From Rhizobium leguminosarum (GTDB lineage Bacteria; Pseudomonadota; Alphaproteobacteria; Rhizobiales; Rhizobiaceae), in NCBI RefSeq assembly GCF_001652265.1, contig NZ_LWBS01000017.1, positions 1 to 9,534 of the forward strand: a DNA stretch of 9,534 bases, written 5' to 3'. The notes beneath the pieces were generated by a model, which did no database searches, was not told the origin of the DNA, and saw only the letters and a list, made by a program, of their open reading frames with translations. Below are positions 5,462 through 9,534 of this stretch, in pieces (position 1 is the first letter of the stretch; each line of letters opens with the position of its first letter). The translations under genes and the position numbers were made by a program.

Positions 5462-7374
5462 TTCTTCAACACCCTGACTGCTTCCACTTCCGATTGCCGT
5501 CCGCGCAACGTTCCGGCGATACTGGCCGGTGCCATGTCTTCGAGGTCGACTTCGGGTATATTCAACGAAAGCCCGTAATATGCATCCTGGATCCGTAGGC
5601 CACTCAGATCTCCGGATTCAAGGGTGGTGGGGGGCAAGACCCAGACATCTTCCATTTCTCCGATCGTATGGAGCAGCGACAGAGCTGCTTTCTCCCGGCC
5701 GAGCGAAATCTCGCAAGCCGCAAGTCCAACGGCATGTGTCTGCACTCCAAGCCGGCTGCGCAGTGCGCGCGCTTCGCCCAGGCAGACCGAAAACAGCTCT
5801 CGCGCTTCGCCGCAGGCGCCGCTCTGATAGAGCGCTTTTGCCTGCGACCGGCCGAGCGCTTCGGCGCTGATCGGCCGGTCGAGCTGCTGCATCAGTTCCC
5901 GCGCCTCTGCGAAGATTGGAATGGCCGCAGCGCCGTCGCCTGCTCGCGCCATCAGCGCTGCACGCATGCATCTCTGCTGTGCGATCCACTCCCGTTCGTT
6001 CTCGGCTCCACGCGCTAAAGATTCGTCAAAGGTTCTGTTCAGCAGGTCCAGTGCGACTGCGTAGTTTCCACCGATCTCCATCAGGTTGCTCATGTTGCCA
6101 AGTAGATTGAAGCGCAAATAGACTCGGTCCCGAGTACCTCCTTCACGGACAAGATCAAACGCCCGCGTCAGATGGCTGAAGGCAATCGGGAAGGCAGTCG
6201 AAATGGGCTTGTGCGCCAGTCGCGCGGCCAGGATTGCGTTCATCGCACGGCCGTTCTGAACCCATGCACGTTCCATATGGGGGTCGCCACCATCTTCCGC
6301 AGCAACGCTCTCTAACGCCGCATCGGCCATGTCAAAACAAGCATTCGAGCGCGCCACATTATATAGGCGCTTTGACCAGATGAGTCCGCTCACATACCAG
6401 AGATGGCAACGAAGCGTCGCTTGATCGCAGATGGCAATGGCGCGCTGTAGGATATCGACGGCATCGTCGTAGAGACCAAGATTGACCATAAGCAGAGCAA
6501 TGAGGCGGCAGTCGTCAACGCCGGGATCAGCCCGGGCAGCAGCCCAATGTGCACAGGCATCGTAGTTGAGATTAGCAAGCCAGCCCGTCGCCCCGCCAAC
6601 CCCGCGTCGGGCAATGTGGATTTTGGGAGTAATGTTAGCCGCGTGGGGACCTTGCGGAGCATCCAGTTCCAAAGGCTGCAGGACGGATTTTATGGCCTCC
6701 ATGAAGGTCTCACGGGCGCAGACGGGCAGCATCCCGAATTCCGAACCAGCGTGAATTTTCCGGCAATCTGATGGGGACACCAACCAGACCCAGGCCAGTT
6801 CGCTATCTTCGGGGGTGAGCAGGCAGGCTCTTGCAAGCAGCTTCAAGCTTGGTCGATCAATGGTTTCAGCGCTCGATATCACCACATGTGTGTAACGTGC
6901 CGTGCGAAGTGCTGCGAGAACGCAGCGCGCAGCCTGATCGATGAGATTGCTGCTGACCATGCTTTCGCGGCTGATGCGCCGCAATGCCGCAAGCGCATCA
7001 CCATTTTTTTCTATTGCACCTTCCAAACCTGAAGCAGAATCGAGACGTGCTTCTTCAACGCGCGCCTTGCGCATCGCATCGATCAGGTGACCCAACTGGC
7101 CGGAAAACACACCGATGGCTGGGTCCTTGGAGAGACCCTCCAGAAAAGGAATGGCTTCGGCATAAGTGGAAAGATCCCCATCCGGGCTACGACAAACAAG
7201 CACTTTCGGTGACAAATTTTGATGTAGTCCCAATTGGCTGACTAAAGCATGCAACGCGGCATCGTCGCTCGTACCCTGAGGCTGGTTCAGCCAAATACGG
7301 GAATCCTGCTTCGTCGTAGGTGGCAAAAGAAGTTCGGAACGTTTCATCGCAACGTAGAGTAAAATCAGACACAT
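5458..7374 (-). CDS. Large TPR-like helical protein with a possible degenerate NTPase N-terminal region
   Basis: The protein has about 638 residues and no certain family. Residues about 60-210 include THVVISSAETIDRPSLKLLARA (162-183). This resembles the Walker-B and following helix of STAND-type NTPases, where a DDxHWAD-like motif is usual. I see no Walker A loop, so ATP hydrolysis is doubtful. From about 275 to 590 the sequence is a run of amphipathic helix pairs with TPR-like Leu/Ala/Gly spacing (for example LGLYDDAVDILQRAIAI, NYAVALDLLNRTFDESLARG, CGEARELFSVCLGEARAL). That suggests an alpha-solenoid for protein binding. No signal peptide or DNA-binding domain is seen. The start is uncertain: GTG 7410 has no good ribosome site, ATG 7374 follows GGCAGGAA at short spacing, and ATG 7347 has none. 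It lies between the small protein and the SDR gene, with an ATGA overlap into the latter. A scaffold or regulatory role is inference. Confidence 0.75.
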   Translation of the reverse strand: MCLILLYVAMKRSELLLPPTTKQDSRIWLNQPQGTSDDAALHALVSQLGLHQNLSPKVLVCRSPDGDLSTYAEAIPFLEGLSKDPAIGVFSGQLGHLIDAMRKARVEEARLDSASGLEGAIEKNGDALAALRRISRESMVSSNLIDQAARCVLAALRTARYTHVVISSAETIDRPSLKLLARACLLTPEDSELAWVWLVSPSDCRKIHAGSEFGMLPVCARETFMEAIKSVLQPLELDAPQGPHAANITPKIHIARRGVGGATGWLANLNYDACAHWAAARADPGVDDCRLIALLMVNLGLYDDAVDILQRAIAICDQATLRCHLWYVSGLIWSKRLYNVARSNACFDMADAALESVAAEDGGDPHMERAWVQNGRAMNAILAARLAHKPISTAFPIAFSHLTRAFDLVREGGTRDRVYLRFNLLGNMSNLMEIGGNYAVALDLLNRTFDESLARGAENEREWIAQQRCMRAALMARAGDGAAAIPIFAEARELMQQLDRPISAEALGRSQAKALYQSGACGEARELFSVCLGEARALRSRLGVQTHAVGLAACEISLGREKAALSLLHTIGEMEDVWVLPPTTLESGDLSGLRIQDAYYGLSLNIPEVDLEDMAPASIAGTLRGRQSEVEAVRVLKK

Positions 7375-7488
7375 TTTCCTGCCTGACGCCGAACCTGCCC
7401 ACTCTTTCACAGTGCTTCAGATCGTTTGTGAGATAGACGGCGCTGCCGATGCAATGTGCCTGATCGATTTCGTTTCTGGTTTCCGCCG

Positions 7489-7716
7489 TTAGACCGTGGC
7501 GCCTGCCCATGCGACTGCGCCGAAGGCCAATACCTCGTCGCCCTTGACTCGGCCCGCCTTTGCGGCGTTGACCATTTCTTCGAGTGCCGCGATCATCTCC
7601 TTCGAGACATGGCTCTGTGCGCTGATAACATCCTCATCGGAAAGAGGGCTGATGGCGCGCAGCTGAGCTGTTGAAATCACTGCGAATTTTGCCTTGCGTT
7701 GGATTTTGACTGTCAT
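7489..7716 (-). CDS. Small 75-residue protein of unknown function, candidate precursor or carrier
   Basis: I recognise no family. The 75-residue product has a basic N-terminus (KIQRKAK, 4-10) and a predicted amphipathic helix over LSDEDVISAQSHVSKEMIAALEEMVNAAKAG (25-55). The C-terminal tail is hydrophobic, rich in small residues and contains one tryptophan (DEVLAFGAVAWAGATV, 60-75). There is no cysteine, no signal peptide and no double-glycine site. A helical leader with a distinct tail, encoded beside modifying enzymes, is how many RiPP precursors look. It could equally be a small partner or maturation factor of the decarboxylase, or a carrier. A good ribosome site (GGGAGT, spacer seven) precedes ATG 7716, which supports real translation. 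It lies 105 bases after the decarboxylase and about 115 bases before the favoured start of the TPR-like gene. Confidence 0.75.
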   Translation of the reverse strand: MTVKIQRKAKFAVISTAQLRAISPLSDEDVISAQSHVSKEMIAALEEMVNAAKAGRVKGDEVLAFGAVAWAGATV

Positions 7717-7821
7717 GACTTACTCCCAGGTTGGTGGTTCACTGCACTGCGAAAGCGAATTGAATGGGCCGTTTGCATGACCGACAGAGCTAGCCGCAAA
7801 ACAATGCTTTGCAGCAAATGC

Positions 7822-8814
7822 TCAGGCGTCTGGCGCGCACCCCAGCGACGTAATCCTTATTCCCCCAGGAATGACCTCTCCTGGTGGCAGATAAACCGGC
7901 GGCGAGCGAGCCAACGGAACAAGTCCAAGCGCTGTCTCCCATTTCGGCCTGTCTGCCTTGGCAAGACGCGCCGCTGACCATCCAGGGGGGACTGCTCGCT
8001 GCGCCAACGTCAGGTACGGGCCACAAGCGATCGCGCAGCCATAATAGCCCTCGGGGACATAGAGTGCCTTTGCCCCGGCGAAGATCCGGCCATAGCGCAC
8101 GTTGTGGTTCTGGCCGCACGCAACGATGCTGTTGCCGACGCAATGCAAGGTTTGCTGCAGGAAAGACCGCACGTCGGTTTCCTTGGTTTGTGCATCTCCA
8201 AACATGCCCCCATCTTCGTTGAAGAGACTCGAGCCAGTGCTCCGGTCGACCAGGACCGCCAATGCTAATGCCGACCAGATCCAACCCGGCCCATAATCCG
8301 CCCCGGATTTGTAGGCTGCGACCAGCTGCAATCCTGGAAGTGGTGGAAAGCGCTGTTCCTGCACCTGGCCATCTCGGGATTCACGCGTACCGAGGAGTTG
8401 ACGGCTGGCTTGCAGCAACGGTTCAATCGGTAGGATCGGAATTGGCGGGCCGTCCGGCTGATTTTGCAAAAATAATGGCTGTGGAACAGTATTGTTTATG
8501 GCAGGTTCGGCGACGACATCGAGGCCCCAGATAACGCCATCCAGTCCAGTGTAGGAGGTCGCGATCAAAAAATTTGTTTGACCGATATAGGTGCCGGCAA
8601 CGCGGCATCTGTCCCCGGACACGATCCTACATGTGCCCTCATCCAGCCCAGCCGCAGACGTAATTCCCACAGCGAGTTTCAACCCCGTCACGTAGCCGTT
8701 TCCGGACGCGCCGTTTCCGACTGTCCCTCCACAAACGGCAGCATATGGACCGATCGCACCGCTGACGACCACGGCGGGATCATATTCACCGTCATATCTT
8801 GCGATGGACGACAT
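7822..8814 (-). CDS. Pyruvoyl-dependent histidine-decarboxylase-like proenzyme
   Basis: The 330-residue protein resembles, over most of its length, the HdcA proenzyme of Lactobacillus and Clostridium, compared here from memory. Matching landmarks are GNGYVTGLKLAVGI (38-51), YIGQTNFLIATSYTGLDGVIWGLDV (76-100) and WSALALAVLVDRSTGSSLFNEDGG (180-203), then VPEGYYGCAIACGPYLTL (253-270). In HdcA the chain cuts itself between two serines, and the second serine becomes the pyruvoyl cofactor. Here the pair is Thr86-Ser87, so the pyruvoyl serine is kept. Glu200 aligns with catalytic Glu197 of the Lactobacillus enzyme and Asp68 with Asp63. The ring-binding Tyr62 position is Gly67, and Glu66 is Arg71, so histidine may not be the substrate. 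The ribosome site GAGAGGA lies eight bases before ATG 8814. This is the first gene of the minus-strand set. Length is near the family norm (about 310). Confidence 0.85.
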   Translation of the reverse strand: MSSIARYDGEYDPAVVVSGAIGPYAAVCGGTVGNGASGNGYVTGLKLAVGITSAAGLDEGTCRIVSGDRCRVAGTYIGQTNFLIATSYTGLDGVIWGLDVVAEPAINNTVPQPLFLQNQPDGPPIPILPIEPLLQASRQLLGTRESRDGQVQEQRFPPLPGLQLVAAYKSGADYGPGWIWSALALAVLVDRSTGSSLFNEDGGMFGDAQTKETDVRSFLQQTLHCVGNSIVACGQNHNVRYGRIFAGAKALYVPEGYYGCAIACGPYLTLAQRAVPPGWSAARLAKADRPKWETALGLVPLARSPPVYLPPGEVIPGGIRITSLGCAPDA

Positions 8815-8972
8815 GTCCCAAATCCTCTCTTGGACACCAGGATGCTGCTTCGTGCCGGTTGAGATTCAAATGTGGCTATCAACGCGCGGCAAATTGCATT
8901 CTCTACCGGCTTTGGGCTCAGGTTGGTCTCGCCGGGGAACGAAGTATTCAGAGGGAAATTCCGCAACACTCA

Positions 8973-8984
8973 AGACATATGTCT
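8973..8984. promoter_or_regulatory. Perfect 12-base palindrome, candidate operator
   Basis: AGACATATGTCT is its own reverse complement. It sits about 160 bases upstream of the decarboxylase start, next to a possible minus-strand -10 (TACAAT, 8995-9000) and inside the CACTCAA/TTGAGTG inverted pair. Its position and symmetry suit binding by a dimeric regulator. No regulator gene of a recognised DNA-binding family is present in the window, so the regulator is unknown. Confidence 0.3.
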
Positions 8985-9040
8985 GCCCTAAGGATTGTAT
9001 GCGTTGAGTGCTTTGGATGTATTGAAATCATCTTCTTGTA

Positions 9041-9090
9041 TTACTCATTTATAGCGCTGGCTCATCGCAGTAAATGAGCAAATTTACTCA
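9041..9090. repeat. Three copies of a TGAGTAAA-like half-site in both orientations
   Basis: TTACTCATTTA (9041-9051) is matched in reverse complement, at 10 of 11 positions, by TAAATGAGCAA (9071-9081). A further TTTACTCA follows at 9083-9090. GTAAAT (9070-9075) and ATTTAC (9082-9087) also form a perfect 6-base inverted repeat with a six-base loop. The arrangement suggests clustered operator half-sites upstream of the minus-strand operon. It has no U-run and lies outside genes, so it is not an obvious terminator. Confidence 0.4.
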
Positions 9091-9407
9091 CCTTTGCAGG
9101 AAACATTCGCCGTCCTATCTATGCCATCGTCGCAACGATATTTTGCCTTGCGAGATTAAAGTTGAAGCTGTCCCATGTTGGCGTGGCTGGAGATGCGGTT
9201 GGCTTTTTGCTGACCTAACCGGAAGCTCTCTTCCATCCGAGCAATTATGAGCTGCATGCCCGATATGATTTGGGATCCTCGTGATTGAAGATCAAAACGA
9301 TGGGATAGGACCCTGCGTTGAGAGCAGACTTCGACGCAATTCAATGCGGTGAAAACCCATCATTCTTGATACGCTTTTCCGCCTGCCGGTGAACAATGTA
9401 TCCAGGA

Positions 9408-9534
9408 GGCGCTGTCACATTGTTTTTGGCTTAAGAGATTGTCGATAGACGGTTCGGCATGGAACATGCCCATCGCCAATTACAAGAACCATCGTTTCCC
9501 GCCAGAGATTATAGCCCGCGCTGTCTGGCTCTAT
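9408..9534 (+). mobile_element. Left end of an IS6-family insertion sequence
   Basis: The presumed terminal inverted repeat begins at 9408 (GGCGCTGTCACATTG), in line with the IS6-family pattern GGxxCTGT near the ends. A transposase start follows 58 bases later. The element runs off the window. It is in the same orientation as the broken IS6-family element at 1-429. Whether the two are the same IS cannot be told, because they are represented by non-overlapping parts. Confidence 0.75.
9466..9534 (+). CDS. IS6-family transposase, N-terminal fragment at window edge
   Basis: The first 23 codons are visible, including NYKNHRFPPEIIARAVWLY. This is the characteristic beginning of IS6-family DDE transposases, where a YKRHRFPPEII-type motif precedes the helix-turn-helix region. 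The frame is open to the window edge. An alternative ATG at 9459 is in a different frame and does not give this motif. Catalytic residues lie outside the window, so intactness cannot be judged. Confidence 0.85.
   Translation, partial: MPIANYKNHRFPPEIIARAVWLY

Larger units (their letters stand above)
8815..9407. promoter_or_regulatory. Non-coding upstream region of the operon with palindromes and repeated half-sites
   Basis: No convincing gene lies in this 593-base stretch; short frames on both strands lack motifs and good starts. Because it precedes the first gene of the minus-strand set, it should carry the operon promoter. Visible structure includes a perfect 12-base palindrome, AGACATATGTCT (8973-8984), and an inverted pair CACTCAA (8967-8973) / TTGAGTG (9004-9010). 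Further upstream lie TTACTCATTTA (9041-9051), TAAATGAGCAA (9071-9081) and TTTACTCA (9083-9090). A TACAAT on the minus strand (8995-9000) could be a -10 element, but no good -35 is seen. The sequence from about 9091 to 9407 shows nothing recognisable. Confidence 0.4.

Noticed and set aside
4817..5578. 253-codon plus-strand open frame
   Set aside because: It is antisense to the extended SDR gene and arises from GC-rich third positions; no domain is recognisable.
7187..7510. 107-codon minus-strand open frame overlapping the TPR-like gene start
   Set aside because: It has no ribosome site or recognisable motif. It is kept only as a possible clue to a frameshift near the start of the TPR-like gene.
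7796..7812. GCAAA/TTTGC inverted repeat between the decarboxylase and the small gene, as a terminator
   Set aside because: The stem is only five AT-rich pairs with no U-run, so termination is unlikely.
7790..8284. 164-codon minus-strand open frame
   Set aside because: It lies in another frame inside the pyruvoyl decarboxylase gene. Its composition is Arg/Trp/Gly-rich, as expected of a shadow frame.
9156..9344. 62-codon minus-strand open frame upstream of the right IS
   Set aside because: It is short, with no ribosome site or motif, and lies in a non-coding stretch.

Overview
The window looks like accessory DNA from an alphaproteobacterium, probably a rhizobium-like plasmid or island. This is an inference from GC-rich coding, the style of the genes and rhizobial-type IS6-family transposases; nothing in the window fixes the species.

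Layout. (1) Positions 1-429 are the 3' end of an IS6-family insertion sequence. Its transposase is broken twice: by an in-frame TGA at 204-206, and by a frameshift at a TTCAG pentanucleotide array (263-300). (2) Positions 430-655 hold the start of a minus-strand gene of unknown function, cut off by the IS. (3) Positions 656-1020 are non-coding and include a degraded stretch resembling a tRNA 3' end. (4) A lone plus-strand gene (1021-1551) encodes a Rossmann-fold, short-chain-dehydrogenase-like protein. It converges on the end of the main gene set. (5) Positions 8814 down to 1557 are a minus-strand set of eight genes that reads as one operon. In transcription order it encodes: a pyruvoyl-dependent histidine-decarboxylase-like proenzyme; a 75-residue small protein; a large TPR-like helical protein; an extended SDR (epimerase/dehydratase type); an FMN reductase; a class I SAM methyltransferase; a PLP aminotransferase; and a second FMN reductase. 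Three junctions are 4-base ATGA overlaps and one is a 17-base overlap, so the central five genes are very likely translationally coupled. (6) Positions 8815-9407 are non-coding and contain palindromes and repeated TGAGTAAA-like half-sites, a plausible control region for the operon. (7) Positions 9408-9534 are the left end of another IS6-family element, in the same orientation as the first.

Together the genes suggest a compact pathway that builds a modified amine or amino-acid-derived compound: decarboxylation, transamination, methylation, NAD(P)-dependent sugar or keto chemistry and flavin reduction. A small protein of carrier or precursor size sits between the decarboxylase and the TPR protein. 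I recognise no described pathway with this gene set. The pyruvoyl decarboxylase is the most striking gene: its family is best known from Gram-positive histamine producers. It keeps the self-cleavage serine and the catalytic glutamate, but it has lost residues that in the Lactobacillus enzyme contact the histidine ring. The flanking IS6-family copies in direct orientation suggest the roughly 9 kb cargo could have been moved as a unit.
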